From NCBI RefSeq assembly GCF_001428665.1, contig NZ_LMIJ01000023.1:89287-153286 (forward strand): a DNA stretch of 64,000 nucleotides, given 5' to 3'. Positions 35,337-44,399 of this stretch are shown in pieces (position 1 is the stretch's first letter; each line of letters begins with the position of its first letter). This stretch comes from Acidovorax sp. Root219 (GTDB lineage: Bacteria > Pseudomonadota > Gammaproteobacteria > Burkholderiales > Burkholderiaceae_C). Position numbers and translations under genes: made by a program. The notes below the pieces were generated by a model, which saw only the letters and a program-made list of their open reading frames with translations, had not been told where the DNA came from and searched no databases.

Positions 35337-36353
35337 TCACTTCACTTCTGCGAGGTAGCGGTCCGAGAACGCCTTCTGCACTGCGGCCATGCGGCCATAG
35401 TCCACCGTCTTGGCGCGGGCGTATTCGCTGGCGGGCAGGAAGCGCGCCTGCACCTCCTTGGGCATGGCGCTGGCGCGCACCGGCCGCAGGTAGGCATTGG
35501 CCCACAGGGCCTGGCCTTCGTCGGAGAGCACGAAGTCCAACACCTTCTTGCCTTCGGCGGCGTGGGGCGCGCCGGCCACCAGGCTCATCACGTAGGGCAC
35601 CGCCAGCGTGCCTTCGGCAGGGATCACGAACTGCACGTTGGCCTGGTCCTTGTACTTGGCGCGGTAGGCGTTGAAGTCGTAGTCCAGCAGGATCGCGATT
35701 TCACCCGAGAGCACGCGCGCGTACGAGGTCTGCTTGGGCACGATGGGCTCGTTCTTCTGCAGCGCCTTGAAGTAGTCGATGCCGGGGCCGAAATTTTCCA
35801 GCGTGCCGCCGCGCGCCTGGTTGGCCGCCACCGCACCCACGTAGCCCACGAAGGCCGAGGCCGGGTCCAGGTAGCCGATCAGGCCCTTGTAGTCGGGCTT
35901 GAGCAGATCGGCCCACGATTGCGGCACGGGCTTGCCCTTGAGCGCATCCACGTTGACCATGAAGCCAAGCGTGCCCGAGTGGATGGTGAACCAGTGGCCG
36001 GCCGGGTCCTTGAGGCCATCGGGAATGTCCTTCCACGCCGCCGGCGGCTGGTAGGCGCTGACCAGGCCGTCCTTGTGCGCCTGGATCGCGAAGGTCACGC
36101 CCAGGTAGGTCACGTCGGCCACGGGGCTGGCCTTCTCGGCCGTCATCTGCGCCAGCGACTGGCCGGAGTTCTTGTTGTCCGGCGGCACGGTGATGCCGGT
36201 CTTGGCCTTGATGGCCTTGATCTGGCTGCCCCAGTCGGCCCATTCGGGCGGGCAGTTGTAGCAGATGGCCGTTTGCGCCATGGCCGCGCCGCTGGCCGCC
36301 AGGCCGAGGGCGAGCGCCGCGGCGCGCATGAAGGGGGTGAGCGGGAATGTCAT
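35337..36353 (-). CDS. ABC transporter periplasmic substrate-binding protein
   Basis: A 338-residue exported binding protein with a signal peptide (about residues 1-26, FMRAAALALGLAASGAAMA, cleaved before QTAICYNC). It has the type 2 periplasmic fold of the PotD/FbpA/PhnS group (VADVTYLGVTFAIQAHKDGL, a TLGFMVNVDALKGKPVPQSW hinge region). The mature protein starts with a CYNC pair that may form a disulfide. The ligand is not readable; the phosphodiesterase at the operon end suggests a phosphodiester or phosphonate-like compound. It is the first structural gene, 47 bases after lacI-type regulator gene. Confidence 0.87.
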   Translation of the reverse strand: MTFPLTPFMRAAALALGLAASGAAMAQTAICYNCPPEWADWGSQIKAIKAKTGITVPPDNKNSGQSLAQMTAEKASPVADVTYLGVTFAIQAHKDGLVSAYQPPAAWKDIPDGLKDPAGHWFTIHSGTLGFMVNVDALKGKPVPQSWADLLKPDYKGLIGYLDPASAFVGYVGAVAANQARGGTLENFGPGIDYFKALQKNEPIVPKQTSYARVLSGEIAILLDYDFNAYRAKYKDQANVQFVIPAEGTLAVPYVMSLVAGAPHAAEGKKVLDFVLSDEGQALWANAYLRPVRASAMPKEVQARFLPASEYARAKTVDYGRMAAVQKAFSDRYLAEVK

Positions 36354-36400
36354 CGAGAACTCCTGTGATCAGAGGTGGCGGGAAACGTGGGTGAAAGGGG

Positions 36401-37393
36401 TCAGGCGTGCGCGCAGGATTCGCCGGTGCGAAAGTGGTGGGCCAGCGTGAGCCCGGCGTCCGGTGCCAGCGGCGTGCCGCTGGCCATGGCCTGCACCAGC
36501 AGCTGCACGCTGCAGCGGCCGATGTCGGCGTTGGGCTGGGCGACGGTGCTCAGCATGGGCGTGAGGTCTTCGCCCAGGGCGATGCCGTCGAAGCCCGCCA
36601 CGCTCAGGTCGCGCGGCACGGCCAGAGCGGCCAGGTGGGCAGCGCGGATGCTGCGGATGGCCAGCAGGTCGTTGGAGCAGACCAGGGCCGTGGGGCGGCC
36701 CGGCGCCTGCAGCAGGGCCGTGACGTCCTGCACGGCGGTCTCGACAAAGGGCACTTCGAGCACCGGCCCCTCGGGCAGGCCGGCGGCGGCCATGCCGCTG
36801 TGAAAGCCCCGGCTGCGCTGCTGCGCCCGGTCCGATGCGGCGAGCTGGCCGCTGACCATGGTGATGCGCCGGTGCCCGAGCGAGACCAGATGGGCCACCA
36901 GCTCGGCCACGGCCTGCTCGCCATCCACCGAGACGCAGGGATGGTCCGGGTGCCGGTTATAGGCCAGCACGTAGGGCAGCCCGGCTTCGGCCAGGCGCTG
37001 CAGCGCGCTCGAGGTGGCGGGGTTGGAGACCACGAGGACCATGCCGTCCACATTGCCGGCCAAGAGCAAGTGCACGGCACGGTCTTCCTGGGCGATCTGG
37101 TAGTCGGTGGCAAACGGCAGGATGGCGTAGCCGGCCGCGACGGCCGCCTGGGCGAGGCCCTGCAGGCATTCGGCAAACACCGGGTTGAGCAGGGTGGGCA
37201 GCACCACGCCGATGACGCGGCTGCGCTGGGTGCGCAAGGTGCGCGCGCTGGCGTTGGGCAGGTAGCCCAAGGCCTGGGCGACCTGCTGCACATGCCCGCG
37301 CGTGGCCGGCGTCACCTTGTCCGGCAGGTTGAAGACCCGCGAGACGGTGGCGACCGACACGCCCGCCTGGCGGGCCACGTCCTGGATGCTCAT
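36401..37393 (-). CDS. LacI-family transcriptional regulator
   Basis: A 330-residue regulator. The N-terminal helix-turn-helix reads SIQDVARQAGVSVATVSRVF, followed by the hinge helix (LPNASARTLRTQRS) and a periplasmic-binding-like ligand domain. LacI proteins normally sense sugars or nucleosides; the effector here is unknown. The ATG at 37393 has a gagg ribosome-binding site five bases upstream. Just before the gene is a perfect palindrome that fits a LacI-family operator, so it should repress itself and, since the five transporter and phosphodiesterase genes follow on the same strand with short gaps, the whole operon. Confidence 0.93.
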   Translation of the reverse strand: MSIQDVARQAGVSVATVSRVFNLPDKVTPATRGHVQQVAQALGYLPNASARTLRTQRSRVIGVVLPTLLNPVFAECLQGLAQAAVAAGYAILPFATDYQIAQEDRAVHLLLAGNVDGMVLVVSNPATSSALQRLAEAGLPYVLAYNRHPDHPCVSVDGEQAVAELVAHLVSLGHRRITMVSGQLAASDRAQQRSRGFHSGMAAAGLPEGPVLEVPFVETAVQDVTALLQAPGRPTALVCSNDLLAIRSIRAAHLAALAVPRDLSVAGFDGIALGEDLTPMLSTVAQPNADIGRCSVQLLVQAMASGTPLAPDAGLTLAHHFRTGESCAHA

Positions 37394-37405
37394 GGAACCT
37401 CGTTG

Positions 37406-37425
37406 CAATGTAAACGTTTACATTG
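37406..37425. promoter_or_regulatory. LacI-family operator upstream of the regulator-ABC-GpdQ operon
   Basis: A perfect 20-base palindrome, caatgtaaacgtttacattg, with the central CG and AANCGNTT-like core typical of LacI/GalR-family sites. It lies 12 bases upstream of the regulator ATG, within the expected promoter/leader. It is the only such site seen in the operon. Confidence 0.85.
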
Positions 37426-37463
37426 GAGCGAAGCCGTGTGACGCCCTTGTGACCAAGGCCCAT

Positions 37464-37489
37464 GAAAAACGGCCCTCGATGGGGCCGTT
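37464..37489 (-). terminator. Rho-independent terminator after lspA
   Basis: On the minus strand an 8-base-pair stem (aacggccc pairs with gggccgtt) with a 6-base loop, then five T residues (the a-tract at 37465-37469). It is 23 bases after the lspA stop and ends the ribF-ileS-lspA series. Confidence 0.88.
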
Positions 37490-37511
37490 CAGAAATGAAG
37501 TCGCGAGAGGT

Positions 37512-38021
37512 TTACTTCGACTTCTTCATCCGCAGCAACTCGTCCAGCACCAGGCAGACCGCACCCACGGTGATGGCCGAATCGGCCAGGTTGAAGGCCG
37601 GGAAATGGTAGCCGCGTGCGTAAAAGTCCAGAAAGTCGACCACGTAGCCGTGCATCAGCCGGTCCACCACGTTGCCCACCGCGCCACCCAGAATGCTGGA
37701 CAGTGCAAAGCAGAACAGCTTCTGTCCGGGGTGCGCGCGCAGCTGCCAGACGATGAACACCGTGGCCGCCACACCGATGCCGGTGAACGCCCAGCGCTGC
37801 CAGCCGCCCGCGTCCGCCAGGAACGAGAAGGCCGCGCCCGTGTTGTGCGCGCGCACGATGTTGAAGAAGCTGGTGATGGGGGTCGCATCTCCCAGCCGGT
37901 AGGCGTCGAGGATCAGCATCTTGGTGACCTGGTCGGCGATGAAGATCACCACCGCCCAGGCCAGCCACGGCCACATTTTGCCCAAGGCAGATCCGGCAGG
38001 AGCCGTTGTGCTGCCCGGCAT
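37512..38021 (-). CDS. lspA: Lipoprotein signal peptidase (signal peptidase II)
   Basis: Inner-membrane aspartyl protease that cleaves signal peptides of prolipoproteins after diacylglyceryl transfer. The 169-residue protein has four helices and the two catalytic aspartate blocks, [19 protein letters not shown] and [11 protein letters not shown]. The N-terminal NTGAAFSFL motif is also present. The ATG at 38021 shares one base with the ileS stop (TGATG), so translation is coupled. The product feeds the Lol pathway encoded elsewhere in this window. Confidence 0.95.
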   Translation of the reverse strand: MPGSTTAPAGSALGKMWPWLAWAVVIFIADQVTKMLILDAYRLGDATPITSFFNIVRAHNTGAAFSFLADAGGWQRWAFTGIGVAATVFIVWQLRAHPGQKLFCFALSSILGGAVGNVVDRLMHGYVVDFLDFYARGYHFPAFNLADSAITVGAVCLVLDELLRMKKSK

Positions 38022-40873
38022 CACGCGTGCACCCGGCTCTCGCCAGCGCCGTACAGGTTGCTCGTGCAGCGGCCGCAGATCGTCGGGTGGGCGGCATCCT
38101 GGCCCACGTCGGCGCGGTAGTGCCAGCAGCGGTCGCACTTGGCGTCGGCGCTGGGCTTGACGCTGATCTGCAGGGCATCGCCCGCCACCAGCTCGATGGC
38201 CGAGGTGATGAACACGAACTTGAGGTCATCGCCCTGGCTGGCGAGCAGGGCATGGTCCTCGGGCGCTGCCGTGAGCACCACGCTGGCCTGCAGCGACGAG
38301 CCCACCTGGCCGTCGGCGCGCACCACCTCGATCTGCTTGTTCACCACGTCGCGGATCTCGCGCAGGCGCGCCCACTTGGCCAAGAGGCCTTCGTCGGCAC
38401 CGGCGATGGAGCCGTAGGTTTCCACGAAGATGGAGTCGGACTTGCCGAACACCTTCCATGCCTCTTCTGCGGTGAACGACAGGAACGGTGCCATCCAGCG
38501 CAGCATGGCGTGCGTGATCTGGTACAGCGCGGTCTGCGCACTGCGGCGCGCCAGGCTCTTGGGCGCCGTGGTGTACAGGCGGTCCTTGAGTACGTCGAGG
38601 TAGAAGCCGCCCAGGTCTTCCGAACAGTACAGCTGCAGCTTGGCCACCACGGGGTGGAACTCGTAGACCTTGTAGTGCGCGAGCACGGTGGCCTGGAACT
38701 CGGCCGCGCGCGTCAGGGCGTAGCGGTCGATCTCCAGCATCTGGTCGAACGGCACGGTATCCGTGGCGGGGTCGAAATCGCTCACGTTGGCCAAGAGGAA
38801 GCGCAGTGTGTTGCGGATGCGGCGGTAGGCGTCGACCACGCGCGCCAGGATCTTCTCGTCGCCCGCGATGTCGCCCGAGTAGTCACTGGCGGCCACCCAC
38901 AGGCGGATGATCTCGGCGCCCAGCTTTTTGTTGATCTCCTGCGGATCGATGCCGTTGCCCAGCGACTTGCTCATCTTGCGGCCTTGGCTGTCCACGGTGA
39001 AGCCGTGGGTCAGCAGGCCGCGGTAGGGCGCGCGGCCTTCGAGCGCGCTGGCCAGCAGCAGCGAGCTGTGGAACCAGCCGCGGTGCTGGTCATGGCCTTC
39101 CAGGTACAGGTCGGCCTCGGGGCCGGTGTCGTGGTGCACGCCGGGGTGCGTGCCGCGCAGCACGTGGAAGAAGGTCGAGCCCGAGTCGAACCACACCTCC
39201 AGGATGTCGGTGCTCTTGGTGTAGCAGGCCGCGTCCTCGGCGCCCAGGATCTCTTCGGGCGTCACACGGCTCCAGGCCTCGATGCCGCCCTTCTCGACGA
39301 TATCGGCCGCCTGGTCCATGATTTCCATGGTGCGCGGATGCAGCTCGCCCGAATCCTTGTGCAGGAAGAACGGGATGGGCACGCCCCAGCTGCGCTGGCG
39401 CGAGATGCACCAGTCGGGCCGTCCGGCGATCATGTCGTGCAGGCGGGTCTTGCCGTTCTCGGGGTAGAAGCTCGTGTGCTCGATGGCGTCCAGCGCCGTC
39501 TGGCGCAGCGTCTTCTCGGCCTTGTCCTTGGTGAACACGCCTTCGCCTTCGTCCATGCGGATGAACCATTGGGCTGCGGCGCGGTAGATCACCGGCGTCT
39601 TGTGGCGCCAGCAGTGCGGGTAGCTGTGCGTGATCTCCTTGGTGGCCATCAGGCGGCCGGCACCGCGCAGCGCCTCGATGACGACCGGCACGGCCTTCCA
39701 GATGTGCTGGCCGCCGAACAGCGGGAAGTCTGGCGCGTAGGTGCCGTTGCCTTGCACGGGGTTCAGGATGTCGTCGAGCGCCAGGCCGTGGGACACGCAG
39801 GAGTTGAAATCCTCCAGCCCGTAGGCGGGCGAGGAGTGCACGATACCGGTGCCGTCATCGGCCGTGGCGTAGTCGGCCAGGTACACAGGCGACAGGCGGC
39901 GGTAGCCGGCATCCACGTCATACAGCGGGTGCTCGAACTCCAGGCCGCCGAGCTTTTCGCCCAGGGCCGTGGCCAGCACCTGGCCGGTCAGGCCGTAGCG
40001 CACCATGCAGTCCTCCACCAGCGACTCGGCCAGCACCAGCAGGCCGCGCTCGGTGTCCACCAGCGCATAGGTCAGCGCGGGGTTCAGGTTCAGCGCCTGG
40101 TTGGCGGGGATGGTCCAGGCGGTGGTGGTCCAGATCACCACGAAGGCGTCCTTGGCCAGCGCCGGCAGGCCGAAGGCGGCCGCCAGCTTCGCGGGCTCGT
40201 GCGCCTTGAAGGCCACGTCCAGCGTGGTGCTCTTCTTGTCGGCGTATTCGATCTCGAACTCGGCCAGCGAGCTGCCGCAGTCGAAGCACCAGTACACGGG
40301 CTTGAGGCCGCGGTAGACGAAGCCGCGCTCCATCACGCGCTTGAAGGCCCGGATCTCGCCCGCCTCGTTGGCGAAGTTCATGGTCTTGTAGGGGTTGTCC
40401 CATTCGCCGAGTACGCCCAGGCGCTGGAAGTCGCCCATCTGCTGCGCGATCTGCTCGGTGGCAAAGGCGCGGCTCTTGGCCTGCATGTCGTCGCGGCTCA
40501 GGTTGCGGCCGTGCTTCTTCTCGATGGCGTTCTCGATCGGCAGGCCATGGCAGTCCCAGCCGGGCACGTACAGCGCGTCGAAGCCTTCGAGCTGGCGCGC
40601 CTTGGTGATCATGTCCTTCAAGATCTTGTTGACCGCATGGCCCATGTGGATCTGGCCGTTGGCATAGGGCGGGCCATCGTGCAGGATGAACTTGGGCGCG
40701 CCGCAGCGTGCGTCGCGCAGGCGCTTGTACAGGCCCTTGTCCTCCCACTCCTTGACCCAGCCCGGCTCGCGCTTGGGCAGGTCGCCGCGCATGGGAAAGG
40801 GGGTGTCGGGCAGGTTCAGGGTGCTGCGGTAATCCGGGGCGGTGGATTCGGTGGTACTGGCGTTGTCGGACAT
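38021..40873 (-). CDS. ileS: Isoleucyl-tRNA synthetase
   Basis: A 950-residue class I aminoacyl-tRNA synthetase that charges tRNA-Ile. The HIGH motif appears as HMGHA at residues 76-80, the KMSKS loop lies around residue 633, and the editing CP1 domain sits between them. The C-terminal zinc finger ([12 protein letters not shown] ... CGRC) marks the bacterial type 1 enzyme, which is mupirocin-sensitive in other species. It lies between ribF and lspA in the conserved order. No T-box or attenuator is evident in the 110 bases upstream. Confidence 0.97.
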   Translation of the reverse strand: MSDNASTTESTAPDYRSTLNLPDTPFPMRGDLPKREPGWVKEWEDKGLYKRLRDARCGAPKFILHDGPPYANGQIHMGHAVNKILKDMITKARQLEGFDALYVPGWDCHGLPIENAIEKKHGRNLSRDDMQAKSRAFATEQIAQQMGDFQRLGVLGEWDNPYKTMNFANEAGEIRAFKRVMERGFVYRGLKPVYWCFDCGSSLAEFEIEYADKKSTTLDVAFKAHEPAKLAAAFGLPALAKDAFVVIWTTTAWTIPANQALNLNPALTYALVDTERGLLVLAESLVEDCMVRYGLTGQVLATALGEKLGGLEFEHPLYDVDAGYRRLSPVYLADYATADDGTGIVHSSPAYGLEDFNSCVSHGLALDDILNPVQGNGTYAPDFPLFGGQHIWKAVPVVIEALRGAGRLMATKEITHSYPHCWRHKTPVIYRAAAQWFIRMDEGEGVFTKDKAEKTLRQTALDAIEHTSFYPENGKTRLHDMIAGRPDWCISRQRSWGVPIPFFLHKDSGELHPRTMEIMDQAADIVEKGGIEAWSRVTPEEILGAEDAACYTKSTDILEVWFDSGSTFFHVLRGTHPGVHHDTGPEADLYLEGHDQHRGWFHSSLLLASALEGRAPYRGLLTHGFTVDSQGRKMSKSLGNGIDPQEINKKLGAEIIRLWVAASDYSGDIAGDEKILARVVDAYRRIRNTLRFLLANVSDFDPATDTVPFDQMLEIDRYALTRAAEFQATVLAHYKVYEFHPVVAKLQLYCSEDLGGFYLDVLKDRLYTTAPKSLARRSAQTALYQITHAMLRWMAPFLSFTAEEAWKVFGKSDSIFVETYGSIAGADEGLLAKWARLREIRDVVNKQIEVVRADGQVGSSLQASVVLTAAPEDHALLASQGDDLKFVFITSAIELVAGDALQISVKPSADAKCDRCWHYRADVGQDAAHPTICGRCTSNLYGAGESRVHA

Positions 40874-40983
40874 GGGGGAGCCTTAAAACGGGGCAATCCG
40901 GGGCAGGCCCGGAGCAAAGCGGGAAAAGAGGAGGCGTGGAGAGGTGTCGGGCCTGCGGGGCAGGCGCTGCGCAGGCAGCCCCC

Positions 40984-42036
40984 TCAAATTCGGTCGCGCG
41001 TGGTCTGGCGCCGGGTCTCGGTGTGGTTGGTGGGTGCGTGGGCCGACGCGAAATAGGCGCGCGCGTCCGCACAGTCCTTGGCAATGCCCGTCGTCAGGGC
41101 ATCCAGACCGTCGTATTTGAGCTCGTCGTGCAGTTTGTGCAGCAGTTCCACCCGCACGATTTTACCGTACGCCCCTTCGGCCCCCAGATCGGCGGGCCAT
41201 TGCAGGCAGTGCGTCTCCAGCAACACGCGCCCGCCGTTCACGTCGTCGGGGTCCAGCGAAGGGCGCACGCCCAGGTTGGCCACGCCCGGCAGCGGGACGT
41301 CGCCCAGACCGTGCACCTGCACCGCAAAGATGCCGCTGGCCGCCGGCTTCCAGTGCGCAAAGCGCAGGTTCAGTGTGCGAAAGCCATCACCTGCGCCGCT
41401 GGCGCTGGCCCCCAGCTCGCGCCCCAGCTTGCGCCCATGCACCACGTGGCCCGATATCGTGTAGGGCCGGCCCAGCAGGCGGGCTGCGGCCTCCAAGTCG
41501 CCCTGGCCCAGCGCCTGGCGCACGGCCGAGCTCGACACGCGCAACCCGTGCACCTCGTAGCTGTTCATGCGCGCCACATCGAAGCCACTGGCCTGGCCCG
41601 TGGCATCGAGCAGCGCGTAGTCGCCCGCGCGCTGGGCGCCGAAGCGGAAATCGTCGCCCACCAGCACATAGCGCGCGCCCAGGCCCTTCATCAGCACTTC
41701 GTCGATGAAGGCCTGCGGCGACTGGGCCGCCAGCCGTGCATCGAAGGGCAGCACCACCGTCTGCTGCACGCCACAGCGCGCGAGCTCGGTGAGCTTGTCA
41801 CGCAGTGTGCCGATGCGCGCGGGCGCCAGCTCCGGCTTGTGCAGGGCCCCGGCAAAGTAGTCGCGCGGGTGGGGCTCGAAGGTCAGCACGCAGCTCTCCA
41901 CCCCGCGGTGGGCGGCCTCGCTGTTGAGCAGGGCCAGCATGGCCTGGTGGCCCCGGTGCACACCATCGAAGTTGCCGATGGTCAGCGCGCAGGCACGGGC
42001 GATGCCGGGGTGGTGGAATCCGCGGAAGATCTTCAT
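40984..42036 (-). CDS. ribF: Bifunctional riboflavin kinase / FAD synthetase RibF
   Basis: Phosphorylates riboflavin to FMN and adenylates FMN to FAD. In the 350-residue protein the N-terminal nucleotidyltransferase domain carries TIGNFDGVHRGHQAML at about residues 19-34, and the C-terminal kinase domain carries the GxPYTISGxVVHG start (GRPYTISGHVVHGRKLGREL) and NLGVRPS. About 30 residues at the C-terminus are family-variable. The ATG at 42036 (MKIFRGFHHPGIARACALTI) is the family-like start. It heads the ribF-ileS-lspA group. Confidence 0.95.
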   Translation of the reverse strand: MKIFRGFHHPGIARACALTIGNFDGVHRGHQAMLALLNSEAAHRGVESCVLTFEPHPRDYFAGALHKPELAPARIGTLRDKLTELARCGVQQTVVLPFDARLAAQSPQAFIDEVLMKGLGARYVLVGDDFRFGAQRAGDYALLDATGQASGFDVARMNSYEVHGLRVSSSAVRQALGQGDLEAAARLLGRPYTISGHVVHGRKLGRELGASASGAGDGFRTLNLRFAHWKPAASGIFAVQVHGLGDVPLPGVANLGVRPSLDPDDVNGGRVLLETHCLQWPADLGAEGAYGKIVRVELLHKLHDELKYDGLDALTTGIAKDCADARAYFASAHAPTNHTETRRQTTRDRI

Positions 42037-42045
42037 TGCTTTGTT

Positions 42046-42102
42046 ATCTTTTTGATAGCAGCTTGGGCCGATGGGTAAAGCACCAGACGCCAATCTGTCA
42101 TG
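42046..42102. repeat. Degenerate dispersed intergenic repeat (Comamonadaceae type)
   Basis: The stretch beginning ttttgatagcagcttgg and ending agacgccaat resembles, from memory, a short inverted repeat scattered through Comamonadaceae genomes (a tagc-rich arm, then a degenerate hairpin with a gatgggtaaa centre, then gccaat). A related fragment, tagctatatatttgatagtg, lies at 14131-14150. It occupies the divergent ribF/HNH promoter region. Confidence 0.4.
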
Positions 42103-42205
42103 AAAACAGAGTATATTGTGTACTACGGACTTCACAGCGCAGTGGGGTCCGCGAGACATCCGCGTTCCGATTCCTTGTGTTCATTCTTGTTCCAGGAGGC
42201 GTGTT

Positions 42206-42763
42206 TTGAAGGTCTTGAAGCTGTCAGCCCAGGGGCTGCCCCAGTCGTGGATATCGCTGGAGCAGGCGGTCATCCACTACGCCGCGGGGGAGGTGCGCTG
42301 GGAGTCCGGCGGCCACATCGCGCGCTTTCGGGGTGGCTACAACGCCGTCACGGGCGAACAATCGGTGATTGCCATCAACAGCATCATCGGTACCAAGGGT
42401 GTGCCCAGCATCAACCCCTTCGATCTCAAGCCGGGCCTGACCAACAGCAAGCTCTTCGTGCGCGACCGCAACGTGTGCGCCTACTGCGGCGGGCACTTCC
42501 ACGAAGACAACCTCACGCGCGAGCACATCGTGCCCTTTGCCCGCAACGGGCAGGACCACTGGATGAATGTGGTGACGGCCTGCCGGCCCTGCAACCACAG
42601 GAAGGGGCCGCGCACACCGGAGCAGGCGCACATGCCGCTGCTTTACGCGCCCTATGTGCCCAGCCTGTGGGAAGACTTCATCCTGCGCAACCGACGCATC
42701 CTGGCCGATCAAATGGAATTCCTGATGGCCCACGTCCCCAAATCTTCGCGTCTTCTTGCCTAG
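42206..42763 (+). CDS. HNH endonuclease family protein
   Basis: A 185-residue protein with a treble-clef HNH domain in its middle: CAYCGG at residues 91-96, H107 in REHIVP, and CRPCNH at 126-131 with the Asn/His of the catalytic finger. Members are DNA nucleases in restriction, repair or mobile contexts, but this stand-alone type is widespread in Burkholderiales chromosomes and may act in repair. The TTG start at 42206 is chosen because a perfect aggagg sits six bases upstream; the open frame upstream has no comparable site. No methyltransferase or toxin partner is adjacent. Confidence 0.85.
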   Translation: MKVLKLSAQGLPQSWISLEQAVIHYAAGEVRWESGGHIARFRGGYNAVTGEQSVIAINSIIGTKGVPSINPFDLKPGLTNSKLFVRDRNVCAYCGGHFHEDNLTREHIVPFARNGQDHWMNVVTACRPCNHRKGPRTPEQAHMPLLYAPYVPSLWEDFILRNRRILADQMEFLMAHVPKSSRLLA

Positions 42764-42917
42764 CGGGCGGAGCGGCCAATACGGCCCTTCTGGCGTCGTT
42801 GTTCCGTCTTGCCGTACTAGCGTACTGTCTGCGACATAACGCCTAGCCATAGGGGCCGTCTTGACCACTCTTGGGGATGTGCTGCACGGAATTCGGGTAC
42901 CGCGCAGCGTCTGCTCA

Positions 42918-44309
42918 TCAATACGTCAGTTCCAGAAACACCAGGTGCCCGCTGGCTGCGGGCCATGTCTGCCCCACCACCCGTTCGCCGTTGAACTGCG
43001 CTGCCACGCTGCGTTGTGCAGAGCCTTCGGGCTTGATCTTGGCCGATGCGGCGCCGGCGCCTGCCGGCACGCCCACGGGGGGCACGCCGTCGAACAGCAT
43101 CTGGTCGCGTGCCGGGTCCAGGTAGCCGCGGGGGCGGGTCATGGTGACCACGGTGGCGGCCGCCTTATCGGCGTCGGCGATGCGTTCGGCGCGCAGGTGC
43201 ACGATGGTGCTGCTGCGCGGGAAGCCGCTGCGGTAGATGTGGGTGGTGGCGTAGCCGGGCGCGGCGATGGCGAATTCCAGCGGGGAGCCGGTGGGTACGA
43301 CCAGCGGGCCCCACTGGCCGTCGGCCGCCACGGTGGTGCGCAACAGGGCGTTGCCGGTGCGGGCACCCGTGGCCGGGTCGGTGGCATACACCTCCAGCTG
43401 CGCACCGGGCAGGGGCAGGTTGTTGCTGAAATTGCCGGTCTTGGCGTCCAGCGGGTCCACGCCCAGGCCGGTGACCTTGCCCGAGATCGCCACGCGCGCT
43501 TCGCTGGCGATGGCGGTGGCCGCAGGGGCCTTGCCGGTGATGAACTGGTAGGCCGCCGCAAAGGCGGCGGGTGAGAACGAGGTCTCTCGGTGGTCGATGC
43601 GCGGGATCACCACGTTGGTCGCGCCCTTGAGTTCGGGGCCTGCCGCGGTGACGTTGGTGGCCGTTCCCTTCTGGCCGATCCACAGGCCGTCGGGTTGGGC
43701 GAACTTGTCGTTGCTGTCCGAGCGCACGGTCATCCACTGCACGGGGCCGGTGACTTCGTCGCCTGCGGCGTTCTTGGGTGCATTCAGGCCTTTGAGGAAG
43801 GGGCCGGTGCCGGCGAACTCGCTGCCTTCGCGAAAGCCGGGAATCGCCCACACCCCGTGGTTGGGCGTGCCGCCCAGGATGGCGTGGCTCACGGTCTGCT
43901 CGCCGCCGCCGTTCTGGATGTAGTTGCGGATGGCATTGCCGCCGCGCGAGTTGCCCATGAGCACGACCTTGCGCGCGCCCGTGGCCTTGAGCACCTTGTC
44001 CACTTCGGCCTTGAGGTAGGCCATGTGCTCGGCCGCCGAGGTGCGTCCGGGCTGGGCCTTGGTGTCGTCGTCACGGTTGATCGGGTAGGGCACGTCGATG
44101 GCGTGCAGGCGCTCGCGCGGCCAGCCGTTGGACTCGAATCGCCAGGCCGTGGTCTGCCACAGCGCAGCCGTGTCGCCATTGCCGTGCACGAAGACGATGG
44201 GGGGCAACGCCTGCTGTGAAGGGCCTTGCGTGGCGCAGCCGGCGAGGGCCATCACGGCAGTGGCTGCGGCGATCAGTGCGAACCGGCGTTGCAGGGGAAT
44301 CATCATCAT
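42918..44309 (-). CDS. Alpha/beta-hydrolase lipoprotein (esterase/lipase-like)
   Basis: A 463-residue exported lipoprotein. The lipobox LAGC places the lipidated Cys at residue 25; there is no Asp at +2, so outer-membrane sorting is expected. An alpha/beta-hydrolase domain follows, with oxyanion-region VHGNGD near 42 and the nucleophile elbow GNSRGG (Ser121). The C-terminal 200 residues form beta-rich domains (PGAQLEVYATDPATG). Likely an esterase or lipase with unknown substrate. A terminator lies immediately upstream, so it needs its own promoter in the 20-90 bases before the ATG. Confidence 0.82.
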   Translation of the reverse strand: MMMIPLQRRFALIAAATAVMALAGCATQGPSQQALPPIVFVHGNGDTAALWQTTAWRFESNGWPRERLHAIDVPYPINRDDDTKAQPGRTSAAEHMAYLKAEVDKVLKATGARKVVLMGNSRGGNAIRNYIQNGGGEQTVSHAILGGTPNHGVWAIPGFREGSEFAGTGPFLKGLNAPKNAAGDEVTGPVQWMTVRSDSNDKFAQPDGLWIGQKGTATNVTAAGPELKGATNVVIPRIDHRETSFSPAAFAAAYQFITGKAPAATAIASEARVAISGKVTGLGVDPLDAKTGNFSNNLPLPGAQLEVYATDPATGARTGNALLRTTVAADGQWGPLVVPTGSPLEFAIAAPGYATTHIYRSGFPRSSTIVHLRAERIADADKAAATVVTMTRPRGYLDPARDQMLFDGVPPVGVPAGAGAASAKIKPEGSAQRSVAAQFNGERVVGQTWPAASGHLVFLELTY

Positions 44310-44323
44310 GGTGTTCTTCTCAG

Positions 44324-44364
44324 GAAATAAAAAATGCCCGTGGATCGGTTAAATCCACGAGCAT
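44324..44364 (-). terminator. Rho-independent terminator after the acyl-CoA dehydrogenase pair
   Basis: On the minus strand a 12-base stem with one mismatch (atgcccgtggat at 44334-44345 against atccacgagcat at 44353-44364) is followed by a TTTTTTATTT tract. It is 36 bases after the 44400 stop and separates that operon from the lipoprotein hydrolase. Confidence 0.88.
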
Positions 44365-44399
44365 GATCGATGGGTGTTACGCACTTGCGTCAGTTGTTC

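Noticed and set aside
42764..42917. Possible integron attC-like or terminator palindrome (acggccc ... gggccgt) between the HNH and hydrolase genes
   Set aside because: The arms are about 65 bases apart, the core sites do not fit RYYYAAC/GTTRRRY, and no integrase or cassette array is present.
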